A stretch of 64,000 nucleotides of DNA, taken from Lineus longissimus (Eukaryota > Nemertea > Pilidiophora > Heteronemertea > Lineidae). This document shows positions 1 through 10,187 of this stretch, piece after piece. Within the stretch, counting starts at the first letter, position 1. The number at the start of each line of letters is the position of its first letter. Where the stretch lies: NCBI RefSeq assembly GCF_910592395.1, contig NC_088317.1, positions 2,976,001 to 3,040,000 on the forward strand, in the 5' to 3' direction. Both the position numbers and the translations under genes were made by a program. The notes under the pieces are model-generated. The model made no database searches, was not told where the DNA came from, and saw only the letters and a list, made by a program, of their open reading frames with translations.

Positions 1-985
1 TCCCCAGTGTGACCTTCTTTTATTGATCGTCATCCCCTCGTTGATAAATTGGAGCTGACCTTTTCCTGCGACAGAGTCCTGCTTGTCATTATTTAATAAT
101 TTCATTTCCAGTTAACAGATAATCAATTTACCTGGTGTCATTATACGTGTTCATGCTATTGATGTTTGAACCTCGGGATTGATCGGTATTTTAACTGGGC
201 TCTTTGTGAGTACATACATGCAGCTGCTTTATGATGTAGACATCACATTTTGTGTACACTGATATCAACATTTTAATGCAATAATGATTTTTAAATGTTT
301 CTTTTTTCAGCATTTCTGATCCAAAGGTTTCCTTATGCATGTTTCCTTTAGGGTTTTTTCAAACAATCTTTCCAGTGGTTCAGAAAAAAGAATAGTGTGT
401 TTTGTCTAGAAAGTCTGGCTTTAAACCGATAGTGAATAATTAAAAAAATCTTAGTCATTACTTTTCAAAATCTCTTGGACGGTTACCGGTTCACACGAGA
501 AACTTTATGCTCATCGCGTGGTTGCATTCTACATGTATATTCTCCCACCTCGTAATTAGTGTCGTTGTGAATGCGAGACCGTAATAAACCGTTCGTTGCA
601 CTAAGCCAAAACCGTTTTTGCAAGTATTTCGAACTACGCGCAGAATTTTCGATACCATTCGCAATAGCATTCTTCTTTTCCTTTCACCAGTTTCTTTGCA
701 GAATGTTTTGTTTTGCGTTAACAAGTTTGGTCTGTGTGAATCGTGACCTATCTTTTTGTTATATATCATTTTGTTGGGGATTTTGTCCGAAACACTTCTT
801 TCGATAGATGCAATTCCAAGCGTATTATAGGCTATTTCATGTCTGCATTTTACCTTAAATGAATGAAAGTAAAGTTTTAATCATTACTGCATCTAAGATG
901 CTGATGCCTTTTTTGTTATTTGTTATTTCCTTTATGATAGATGACTGATAACTAATTACCAATTATCTTCCCTTCCCCTTTCCAG
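1..985. other. No gene recognised; probably intron or 5' flank of the CX13C repeat gene
   Basis: AT-rich stretch with no convincing exon. The first exon I can support starts at 986 in a phase that demands an upstream coding exon, so the start of that gene lies either here, unrecognised, or outside the window. An open frame at 571-807 has no domain-like sequence and no fitting phase-1 donor, so I did not use it. Confidence 0.5.
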
Positions 986-3046
986 CAATGGGCCAGTTTA
1001 GCCTGGTTCCGATGGTCAACGGGGTCTGTCCAGCAGGAACGAGGGTCCATCCACTCTGGAAAAATCTTTGTCAGAGTAGGTCTTAGGAGCATATTGTTTG
1101 GGCGTTTTCAGTGGCATAGGGCGTTATCAGTGGCGTAGTGGTTTATAAAGCGCCGGGTGTAACCAAGAGATCGTAGGTTTGACCCTCGACGTATCCGATC
1201 ACTACTATCACTTCTAAAGGAACGCGCTTAACTCCATTTTCTTCTCTTCACCAAGTAGTAAATTGATACCTAGCTGGCAGAGATGGCAAAGGTATATAAG
1301 ACAGCCCTGAGCACCCAGTGGCAGCCTATTACTCGATATTCTCAGTCACGGCCGCTATGCACCATAATCCGTAAGAATACAATGGGGCCGACACTTTTTC
1401 CAGGGGTGCATGCATTTTTACTTCTACACCCGACACATCTGGAGGAAGCACATTTTATCACCAATTGATTCTATTTTGACTTCTAGGAGAACTTTTGATC
1501 CATCTAACGCACAGAATCCAAGGCAAGTGCCCACCAGGGACGGTATCATACGCGAAACGTAAAGGAACATGTCTAAGTAAGTCCGTTATTCATGTAGAAG
1601 AATCGGTTAAAAAATTAATTGACAAAGATGCATCAAATTGTATTGATGTTAACTGTATCTGAGTGCATTCATTGAAGACTTTCGGTATTCGGAAGACCAG
1701 GGGGTGCGTTTACTATAGATGCACCGTTTCCACTGAACCGAGTACATGTGTCCACTTATTCGTACACCAGATCGCCAAAAGGGGGTCTCTCCTATCCAAC
1801 AGCCTCGAAACCTGAATTGATTTGGTCATCTGCTCATCTCCTATTCATTTCTTTGAATTTAATTTCAGTCAAAAGCATGGAGATGTTCGAAAAATCAGGT
1901 AAGATGTATTTGATTGCTGTAGTCCCAAGCGCTCTGATTGTGTTAAAGGAATGGGCGGATGTTTCTGAAGATTGTTTGGCCAACCCGAATATATTGGCGA
2001 CGTGGCTGCTCAATGGATATGATATCCATTTCGATTTTCATTGCAGCTGTTATTACCATGAGAACCACCGACATGATTAGAGGAAGGTGTCCTACCGGCA
2101 CGACCAAGTTCAAACACAGGAAAAGAACTTGCATTAGTAAGTTTCCATCCTCGGTTTCAATCTCGTTTCATTGAACCGCTCAAGTCTCCGTTGAAGTACG
2201 CTTGTATTTATATGTTTAGAGTAGAACTCCACTCCAGGACTGACAAACGCTGTCTTTAATAGAGAGGTGCCCTGATTACAGAGGTTAAATTAAATACAAA
2301 TGACCAGTTTGGGACCAAAGTTAGTGTATAGAGATAGTTTCCTGCTAACAGAGGTGTCCGCAAGGCAAGGTTTACACTTGTTTGATCTTAATACATGGAT
2401 GCTGAATGCCTCGCTGAGGAACCCTCTCTCATGGTGTAATCGTCCATTTTTCAGTAAAAAACTATGCGGCAATGTTGAGAAATGCTGAAAAATTGGTTTA
2501 TAAAGTCAACAATAAGTGTCCTAAGGGCTATCTAGAATACAAGTTTATGAGAAGTCTTTGTATGCGTAAGTATTAAGTAAATCATTTTACTACTTATACC
2601 ACGACAGGCTCACACTATTCAAAGGGATGCCAGCTCGATATACACTGTACGCCATATCTTTATCACATAATCTTTATCAAACGCGACCCATGTTCCAAAC
2701 TGGCGACCTCCAATTGTACCCCATAGCTTCTGCATACTGTTTCCATTTAATAGTAATAGTCAGATGATTACATCTGTGTTCGGCTACATTGGTCTTGAAG
2801 GAATAAGATCATAAAGTCCGCGGTACATTTTCGAAGCCCCCTCCCCAAAAAGGGGCTTTTGTCGAACGTGGATTGATGTATGGGTGAGCGGTTGCTTAAA
2901 GTGCGACCAAAACGCGGCACGCAGGTACACTGCATGCATGTTACAAAGGAACAACTGTATTCTTGATTACTTCTTATTGACACATATCTCTCTCTTTTTC
3001 AGTAAAACACAGATTTAGCATGATACACGCCAAAGCCAGGCGATAG
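986..3046 (+). CDS. Repeat-exon gene with CX13C units, 5'-partial, unrecognised family
   Basis: I do not recognise this family. Exons read 986-1075, 1487-1576, (possible 30-nt exon 1869-1898), 2047-2136, 2455-2565 and terminal 3003-3046 with stop TAG. All are flanked by AG and GT sites and all internal introns are phase 1; three exons are exactly 90 nt and one is 111 nt. Each of the four main exons carries one unit of the form [GN]-x-C-P-x-G-[TY]-x10-C, for example GKCPPGT...GTC, GRCPTGT...RTC and NKCPKGY...SLC, with 13 residues between the cysteines. The stretch between cysteines is often basic (AKRKG, KHRKR). The last exon gives a short basic tail (HAKARR). A Cys-paired repeat protein, perhaps secreted, is an inference; no signal peptide is visible because the 5' end is missing. 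An AATAAA at 3190-3195 fits its 3' end. Confidence 0.6.
1120..1300 (+). mobile_element. tRNA-derived SINE copy
   Basis: An A-box-like TGGCGTAGTGG at about 1130 and a B-box-like GGTTTGACCC at about 1187 mark a tRNA-derived head. The tail (CTTCACCAAGTAGTAAATTGATACC near 1250, continuing into CTGGCAGAG) resembles the tail of a second copy near 44960-45130. It lies in the intron between the first two visible exons of the CX13C gene. Boundaries are approximate. Confidence 0.55.
2220..2374 (+). mobile_element. Short inverted-repeat MITE, GTAGAACCTC family, copy 1
   Basis: Begins GTAGAACTCCACTCC and passes through CTTTAATAGAGAGGTG and TTTGGGACCAAAGTTAGTG to AGAGGTGTCCGC. The order of blocks matches the reverse complement of the copy at 51331-51513. 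It sits in an intron of the CX13C gene, between exons 2047-2136 and 2455-2565. Confidence 0.55.
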
Positions 3047-3189
3047 GTAACAGACAGAAAATGATGTCCGTCTTGGTACCAAAAGAAAAAAATCGGGGAA
3101 AATCTCCGTTGCTAGAGCAAGGCACAGAGACAAAATGGAACCCACTTGAAGAGTGTCATTGTATATTTTTTATTTTAACGATAAATGAA

Positions 3190-3195
3190 AATAAA
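3190..3195 (+). promoter_or_regulatory. Poly(A) signal AATAAA for the CX13C gene
   Basis: Canonical hexamer 144 nt after the stop codon of the upstream plus-strand gene, before the foldback element. Confidence 0.45.
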
Positions 3196-3305
3196 AGGTA
3201 TTGTGAAACAATTATGTAGGTTGGTGCTGCCTGATTTTGCCGTTTGACCAGCAGTCTTCATAAACGGAGACAGACAAGGACAAGTAAGAATTCGAGATCA
3301 CAGAT

Positions 3306-3860
3306 GTACGGTGGCCCATAGAGGACATGCGTTTATTTTCAATATATTAGAATATTTTTCTTTTTACAATGCGTTTTTTTTCTCTCGAATTACAACCGCC
3401 GTCGGATTTATTTCTCACCGCCGAAAAAATAATTCCCGCCGCCGGGTTAAAAATAATAATTCCCACCACCGCCAAGGAAAATAATTTCCACCGCGGTGGA
3501 AATTAATATCATGAATAATATCATAAATAATATGTTTACAACCACGATTGTGGCTGGACTATAGTATCAGGTCAAGGAGAGTAACAACATGAGAAAGATC
3601 GGAGCGGGAGCTAATTCGTTATTGACACCGGGTGGATATTATTTCCACCGCGGTGGATATTAATTTCCACCGCGGTGGATATTATTTTCCTTGGCGGTGT
3701 TGGGAATTATTATTTTTAACCCGGCGGTGGGAATTATTTTTTCGGCGGTGAGAAATAAATCCGACGGCGGTTGTAATTCGAGAGAAAAAAAACGCATTGT
3801 AAAAAGAAAAATATTCTTATATATTGAAAATAAACGCATGTCCTCTATGGGCCACCGTAC
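3306..3860. mobile_element. Foldback element with about 200-bp terminal inverted repeats
   Basis: The left arm starts GTACGGTGGCCCATAGAGG and the right arm ends with its reverse complement CCTCTATGGGCCACCGTAC. The arms stay complementary over about 200 bp each, including the poly-T/poly-A blocks and the CCGCCGTCGG / CCGACGGCGG blocks. Inner ends carry the 12-mer palindrome CCACCGCGGTGG, once on the left and twice on the right. The loop is about 130 bp. No transposase is encoded, so the element is non-autonomous. AGAT flanks both ends (3302-3305, 3861-3864) and may be a target-site duplication. It lies between two convergent genes. Confidence 0.85.
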
Positions 3861-3901
3861 AGATGGGCAGCTTTAAACGGCTCACAGGCATTTCTTTACA
3901 G

Positions 3902-3907
3902 TTTATT
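3902..3907 (-). promoter_or_regulatory. Poly(A) signal for the Ly6/uPAR gene (AATAAA on minus strand)
   Basis: TTTATT on the plus strand, 114 nt past the stop codon of the three-finger protein gene. Confidence 0.45.
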
Positions 3908-4020
3908 TACATTGTCAGGTGCACGGTGATGTTCAGTCGCCAGTCTGAGGAAGGAGAGCAATCGCCATCATTCTTAGAGTAAACTTAGGTTCCTCTTGTC
4001 TTGCCTGATGTGATGTCCAT

Positions 4021-5548
4021 TCAGTAATTCATACACTTCCTCTTCGGCTGATACACTACATCCTTATTACACTTGTCCGTACTGCAACATTTGTGAGCGA
4101 TTGTGATCGTAAACCCGTGGATCGTCACGTCCTTCTCTATCGGTTTGGTGTCGGAGCCTGGGATACATCTAGGATCCGTTGATGCGACGCAACCGCGGCT
4201 GTGGTAGGGACCGCTCTGGCCGGTGAAGCTCATTAACTGCAGCGGAGAGATTGGAAGAATTTGTATATATAAGATTGATAAGGGGGTCCGAAGTTCTCAA
4301 CCAAAGAGACAATTCGTAGCTCTGTATTAAGGTCTTTGGGGCGCGATGGGGGATATAACCAGCTCCGGAAGGTCTTCGAGACTGCCACATTTAAATTTTT
4401 TATCTAAATCTGACGGAGTATCAATAACCAGCTCTGGGAGGTCTTCGAGACTCACGGCATTCAGGTCCCTGAATGTGGTGGGAAATGAATAACCAGCTGT
4501 GGAAGGTCTTTGAGACTGTCACATTCAAGTTTCTATCTGGATGTGACGGGATCAATATAACCAGCAGTGGGAGGAGTACGAGACCGACATGCATGATCGT
4601 CGCCTTGATATTTTCGCACAATTCTTCATCCCCGCCCCGAGACATCTAGTGATTCATTAAGCCCAGTCTTTAATCGGACTATGCAGATACGAATTAAGTC
4701 ATCATTGAGTGCTGAAACCTACCAAACAGCGGTCCATCTTCCCAGTACATTTCGCAGTCGGAGCCAGGTCGGAATCAAATTCTTCGTCGCCGCATTCTGG
4801 CCGGTTTTGGACCTCCTTCCCGGTCACCAAGGACTCGACGACATTCGCCTTGCCGTCACCGACACCTGTCTTGTGAGAACAGTAGTAACATTCCAAGGAC
4901 AGGGAGCCTGCAAAGAAGAAAATACTGAGAGGGAATGTCAACGAAAAGGGTGAATATTACCAACGTCAATGGTCGCTGTCCCCCCCCCCCCCCCCCCCCA
5001 ACCCCCGGCAAAGCGCCCGTCCCTACATGCCGGTTTATCAGCGACAATCCTAAAGTCTCTGGGATACCGACGTACAACGCCGATAGACCGGCATGCTGTC
5101 CCCATTGCATGTCGACAGATAGATACGGTTTTATAGAAACTGATCATTTTCAATACCTCAGATGTTATCTTTGTCCCCAGTAAACTATCCTAGGACATAA
5201 AAATTGTTAAACCGGTCCCCTTTTTCTGCAGCCCGTCTTGGAGGTTGCCTCGGTGACTAAACGCGCATTACAGAAACCTTTTCCCAAGGACAACATATAG
5301 GACATATAAAACCTACACCGGGAAAGAGGAGAGAGTGTTGTCTTGAGGGAGGGAGGCCATCATGCCTAATAGAGCCAGTTGGACCAGTTTAAAAGTCCGC
5401 AAAGTGACGGACGATGATAACTAACAACTAGAGACGGATGAAGGGTCGGAGGAGGGGGCAGGGGGTTAATGGGGATACGATTAGTCGACCTACCTGTGAT
5501 ACACAACACGAAGACTAGGGACCAGCTAAGAAGGGTAACCGAAGACAT
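4021..5548 (-). CDS. Secreted Ly6/uPAR (three-finger) domain protein, three exons
   Basis: Exons on the minus strand: 5494-5548 (ATG at 5548), 4723-4907 and 4021-4236 (stop TGA). Phases are 1 and 0 and the product is 151 residues. Exon 1 encodes a hydrophobic signal peptide (SWSLVFVLCIT). The mature part opens with LECYYC (C25, C28), the usual start of a three-finger domain, and continues with C57, C72, C79, C96, C104 and the family-closing CCSTDKCN (C130, C131, C136). An extra cysteine, C148, lies in the tail. Only 14 residues follow the CN motif and they are hydrophilic, so no GPI-anchor signal is seen and secretion is inferred. The phase-1 intron after the signal peptide is typical of this family. 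The ligand is unknown. An in-frame ATG at 4941 also gives a hydrophobic leader, but that leader is the translated polypyrimidine tract of the intron. Confidence 0.88.
4358..4590. repeat. Four diverged tandem copies of a 64-69-bp unit in a Ly6-gene intron
   Basis: The core AACCAGC...GGAAGGTCTTCGAGACT recurs at about 4359, 4426, 4490 and 4559, with spacings of 67, 64 and 69 bp. It lies within the intron between exons 2 and 3 of the three-finger gene. Confidence 0.7.
4981..4999. repeat. Poly-C tract
   Basis: About 19 consecutive C residues in intron 1 of the Ly6/uPAR gene; a likely slippage site in replication or sequencing. Confidence 0.9.
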
Positions 5549-6580
5549 GTTAATTGTTCAGTCTATCTCAAACGTTTGAATTCGTAATTTCATTTAAATT
5601 TATTGATCAGCCACACAGGGGTCAATGCAAGACGTGCTATACACGGAAGAACTGGCTGCGTATAATACATGTATATTCAAGCGTCTTGCAAGCACGCATT
5701 CAGTCCCAACACAAACCAAAACTGAAAGTTAAAGGAAGACTATAGGAGGTAACCAGGTGGGTCCGAGTAGAGTTCGAAAAGTGACCGATGGGTGCCTCTG
5801 TTTACCTCTGTTTATACCTCACTTGAACTCGTATTCGAGGGCTCGCTCTTTTTTCGCATTGGATCCCATCCGAACGATAGTGCGTAACCTACGTTACTTA
5901 GCAGTTCCGGTTCAGATCTATTGAATCGTTGCTTTAGGAACGATTCATTAAAACTAAACCTAATTATGCTAGGACGTAGGCTATGCACAACTGTTCGGAT
6001 TTGTGACATCATACAGTATGTTTTATCAACGATTCAATCAAGACCCACTTCCTGTGCTGCGTAGATTGGGCACCTGAATGCAGCTATGTATAGTCGATCG
6101 GATCCCAAAGTCCATGCCTATAGTCCCCCTTTAAACGGTAGTCGTGGTTCTTCAACTAAGAAGCTGAGGTGAAAACTAATTTGATATTCAATTCCGTCTA
6201 TGCCAAACTGTAAGTCATTAAATTGAAGTTGATTACTTTTTCTCCGGCCTAAAGATGTGAAACTCCCATGAAATAATCATTCTACCTTTCGTATTGTTTA
6301 CTCGTAACCATGGTAATTCAACTAATGGATGGATTAACCTTGGACACCTAAGTTCATTTTGACATGTAGTGTGATAGATTTAATTGCGTGGTACTTTCAA
6401 TGGATTAGAATGTCAACAATAGTGGTTTATAACTAGCCTGGTTCCGCAGCCTCGAGATTTAATTTTCAACGAGAGGGCGTTCAGGATCCCAGACTATCGT
6501 AGTTTGTTCAGTCCCATACTGCGTAAATTCACCCTGTGGGACAGAGATCGAAGACCCAGCTGTAGTAATAGTCCGGACTA
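5549..6580. other. Intergenic upstream of the Ly6/uPAR gene; no gene seen
   Basis: Expected to hold the promoter of the minus-strand three-finger gene. I see no exon-like frame, RNA gene or clear repeat. Confidence 0.5.
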
Positions 6581-6599
6581 GTCATCGCATTGATCGCAA

Positions 6600-8032
6600 T
6601 CTATGGGAAGGTTGAATCGAGATCTCATTCCCATCAACCAGGACTGGCTGTGACAGTATTCCACCGTCTACGACTGCCTGAGAAAGTGTTCCAACATATA
6701 GGACTGGCGGTGACGTTCCATCAACCAGGGTTGGCTGTGACAGTGCTCCATCATCTTCGTACCTCCTCCGTCTTGGCACCATACGAGCGTCTTCGCAGTC
6801 CTGCCAGGATAGTGAGTGAGATGCAACATAACCAGACCGAATTGGGCCTGGCACACCCAACGTCTTGATCCCATACTACCATATGGGTGGAATGCGATTA
6901 AACACAGAAGAACGCCATGGTCTTTCTCTCAAGATGTACGTGCCTCAGACCGTTTCATCAACACTGTCATAGCCAGACAAGATGTTCAAGTCGGACTGGT
7001 TGCGACTGTCCAATCTCTCTCATCGTATTCAAGACGGCAGAGGTGCCATTCATGTCCAATTCGGTTTGAGTGTGGCTGTCTCATCCTCTCACCGCATTGA
7101 CAAGACGGCAGAGGTGCCAGGCCCAATGCTGTCTCATCTCTCTCACCGTATTTCAAGACGGTGGAGGTGCCAGGTCCAATTCGGTCTAGTTCTGGCTGTC
7201 TCATCTCTCTCAGCGTTTTGACAAGACGACAGAGGTGCCAGGCCCAGTTCTGTCTGATCTCTCTCACCGGATTGGCAAGACGGTGAAGGTCCCAGGTCCA
7301 GTTCCGTCTGACTGTGGCTGTCTCATCTCTCTCACCGTATTGGCAAGACGGCGGAGTTGCCAGGTCCAGTTCCGTCTGACTGTGGCTGTCTCATCCCCCT
7401 CACTGTATTGCCAAGACGGCAGAGGTGCCAGGCCCAATGCTGTCTCATCTCTCTCACCGTATTTTAAGACGGTGGAGGTGCCAGGCCCAATTCTGTCTCA
7501 TCTCTCTCACCGGATTGGCAAGACGGTGAAGGTGCCAGGCCCAATTCGATCTGGCTGTGGCTGTCTCATCTCTCTCGTCCAGTTGGCAAGACGGTGGAGG
7601 TGCCATGTCGAATTCGGTCTGGCTGTGGCTGTCTCATCTCCCTCACCGTATTGGCAAGACGGTGGAGGTGCCATGTCGAATTCGGTCTGGCTGTGGCTGT
7701 CTCATCTCCCTCACCGTATTGGCAAGACGGTGGAGGTGCCATGTCGAATTCGGTCTGGCTGTGGCTGTCTCGTCTCTCTCACCGTATTGGCAAGACGGTG
7801 GAGATGACATGTCCAATTCGGTCTGGCTGTGGCTGTCTCATCTCTCTCACCGTATTGGCAAGACGATGGAGGTGCCATGTCCAATTCGGTCTGGCTGTGG
7901 CTGTCTCATCTCTCTCACCGTATTGGCAAGACGGTGGAGATGACATGTCCAATTCGGTCTGGCTGTGGCTGTCTCATCTCTCTCACCGTATTGCAAGACA
8001 GTGGAGGTGCCCAGCCCGGTTTGTGTAGGGCA
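6600..8032. repeat. Minisatellite, 68-bp unit, with diverged flanking repeats
   Basis: From 7557 the word GTGGCTGTCTCATCT recurs at 7557, 7625, 7693, 7761, 7829, 7897 and 7965, exactly every 68 bp, followed each time by a near-identical CTCACCGTATTGGCAAGACG block. More diverged copies run back to about 7010. Between 6600 and 6830 a different, shorter motif (ACCAGGACTGGCTGTGACAG) recurs. Because 68 is not a multiple of 3 and the unit has no plus-strand stop in any phase, long overlapping open frames appear in all three plus frames; I treat these as by-products, not genes. Confidence 0.9.
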
Positions 8033-9090
8033 GGGTCCTTTGGCCTGTCTTCAAGAGCAGAAGCTGCACCAGGCCGGGGCAGAGGGTCTTGATGTTGTCC
8101 CAGGGAGCCGACATGCGGTACTTCAAGTGCATATTTTCTCCTTCTTAGTGTTCATTAGGAAGATATAATCAAATTGACCAGAAAGTTGTGACTGTCTCTC
8201 CCTAAGACACAATCTGTCTGTCCAGCTTGAGACAGTTGTGACTCGTCTTAACATAATCCATTCTTTGAGCAGGGGAGTAAAGGTTTTCTCCTTTCCTGTG
8301 TTTAGGGAGACACGAAAACCACAAAGGGAGGGGGGTCAGGGTGTGCCGAAATGGTCCTATCGCTAATCCTAGACCTGTCGGAATAAGTGGAAATGTGTAG
8401 GAACTCGGGGGATAATACTGTAGTTCTCTCGCCCAGATTTCTTGAAGTGATATTTTAAAAAGCAATAATGAAATCAAAGAGTGACATAGTGTTCATAATA
8501 AATTATGTTTTATTCAACCAACAGAAAATATATACCTCAGGCGCGCAGTGTGCTTAAACAAGGTGTGCTCCTAACTGTGTATTGGCTCATGTGGAATCCA
8601 CAAGGTGATGGCAATACCAGGTATATCAGTGTACATTTTATGTGCAATAAACAGCATAGCTATTGCTATGAAGTTCCTTTTGCATTGAATATTCCAATAT
8701 AAATCAGAATATTTTTCTAAATTTTTACTGGTTTTATTTCCTTGAAGTTGGCCCAAATGCACTTCCAGATGTGATATGCTGACATCAAAGCTATCAGCGC
8801 ACGCACCAATCTTCAGGACTAATACACAGGACAAATTGCCTCTAAAACAAGTGATTTTCCTTTATAAGCCATGCCCTTCTATACGGTAATTCAGCAGCTT
8901 GTCATGATAAATAGACTGGACAGATATATACAAACCAACAAATATATATAGTGTAGATATTATTGCATTTCAACTCTGGTTGATCCGATTTGTTTGAACT
9001 TTACAGCAGATTGGGATAATATAGACAACATATGAGACAACAGAACTCGTCAATCGATTGCCATCATTTCACTGCTCACGAGAGCTCTAC
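8033..9090. other. Intergenic, no gene seen
   Basis: AT-rich, no exon-like frames. A TTTATT (AATAAA on the minus strand) at 8509-8514 is one possible distal poly(A) signal for the TMCO3 gene, which would imply a 3' UTR of about 1.7 kb. Confidence 0.4.
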
Positions 9091-9094
9091 CTGT

Positions 9095-9180
9095 AACAGA
9101 TAAACTGGCAACGAGACAGGGTTCGAACCCACAACCTCCTGATTGAGAGTCTGGCACCATGCTCCACACTCATGACCTAT
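9095..9180 (-). mobile_element. tRNA-like repeat, probable SINE head or decayed tRNA
   Basis: On the minus strand GGTTGTGGGTTCGAACCCTG contains a perfect B box (GGTTCGAACCC), preceded by an anticodon-arm-like CTCTCAATCAGGAG. I could not pair a full cloverleaf acceptor stem, so a SINE head or tRNA pseudogene is more likely than a working tRNA. Confidence 0.45.
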
Positions 9181-10187
9181 TCAAACTAATACTAATAGTC
9201 AACACAAGCCTAAAATCTCATAATACATGTTATAACATATTCATACACAGTATGAACCGTAAAGAATATCAAACAATTTTTGAATATTTCATTTCCACAA
9301 CCATCATCATAAGGCATCCTAGCTAAGATTAAGAATTGGCCATTGCTACAATGCAGACATGGAGTATCTCACATAAAGGACATAGAGTTTTATAAATTAA
9401 AGCGTTTGTGTACAATCAAAAACATCGTAAAACTTGAGGAACTTCTAAATCATCGGACCCCTCCCCCGAAATTAAGAACATACAATTGCATATTATCTGA
9501 GGATAGGATAAGTTATAAGGTCATTGTGTATACAGTGTATGACCTCAAGGAGGGAGACACATTTGTGTCCGTTGCGGATCTAAACAGTGATGATAGGGCA
9601 GGTCAAAGGTTTTAAAGATGTTACTTCAAAAGAGGTATCAGAAATTTGAGAACTTGAAGAATTTCCCCTCCTAATCCAAATCTGATAAAATTTCTCAAAC
9701 TATACTTCTCTACGTTTTATATTTTACACAATTACTCAGCAACACAAGCATGCATAGTGTCTGATCAAAAATGGCAGCATCGCGCAAATGAGATTCATAG
9801 AATATAATGTTTCTAATAAGATTACATAATGAACATTGGTAGATTTTATAAAGTCGGATACATCTAGGAATGTAACAAGATTGAGTGTTAACATCTAAAG
9901 AAAGCCATTACCTACAATATCACAGTTAAATAGAGGGGCAACAGGCCACCTGATCAGCTGCTGAATAAAAAACACCCTGGACACAAGAGATATCTGTCGC
10001 AAAGAAATGCGATAATTATCGCATCACTCACTCATCGCAGGGTCTCTTACAAATGAACAACAGTACCAGCGAGTGGTATTTATCACATGTCTCACACATT
10101 TCTTTTCATTTCAGTCAAGTTTCGACTCAATTTTCTGGTCGTATTTTGAGCAGAGGATGCTATTGAGGCCCCGAGAGTCTGATCTAG
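9181..10187. other. Downstream flank or 3' UTR of TMCO3; no separate gene
   Basis: An open frame at 9343-9615 (+) has no recognisable domain, no splice context and no neighbour in phase. The stretch probably includes TMCO3 3' UTR on the minus strand. Confidence 0.4.

Noticed and set aside
1283-1468. 61-codon plus frame between the first two CX13C exons
   Set aside because: Largely overlaps the tail of a SINE and has no splice phase match.
4908-4941. ATG 4941 as the start of the three-finger protein
   Set aside because: The leader is the translated polypyrimidine tract and AG of an acceptor; the exon at 5494-5548 fits better. Kept as a finding because both could occur.
7235-8092. Long overlapping plus-strand open frames (up to 190 codons) rich in SSLSPYWQDGG-type peptides
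   Set aside because: They are the same 68-bp repeat read in three phases; the period is not a multiple of 3, so no stable protein repeat exists, and there is no start context or splice partner.
9095-9180. Functional tRNA gene on the minus strand
   Set aside because: Perfect B box but no complete acceptor stem or convincing A box; more likely a SINE head or pseudogene.
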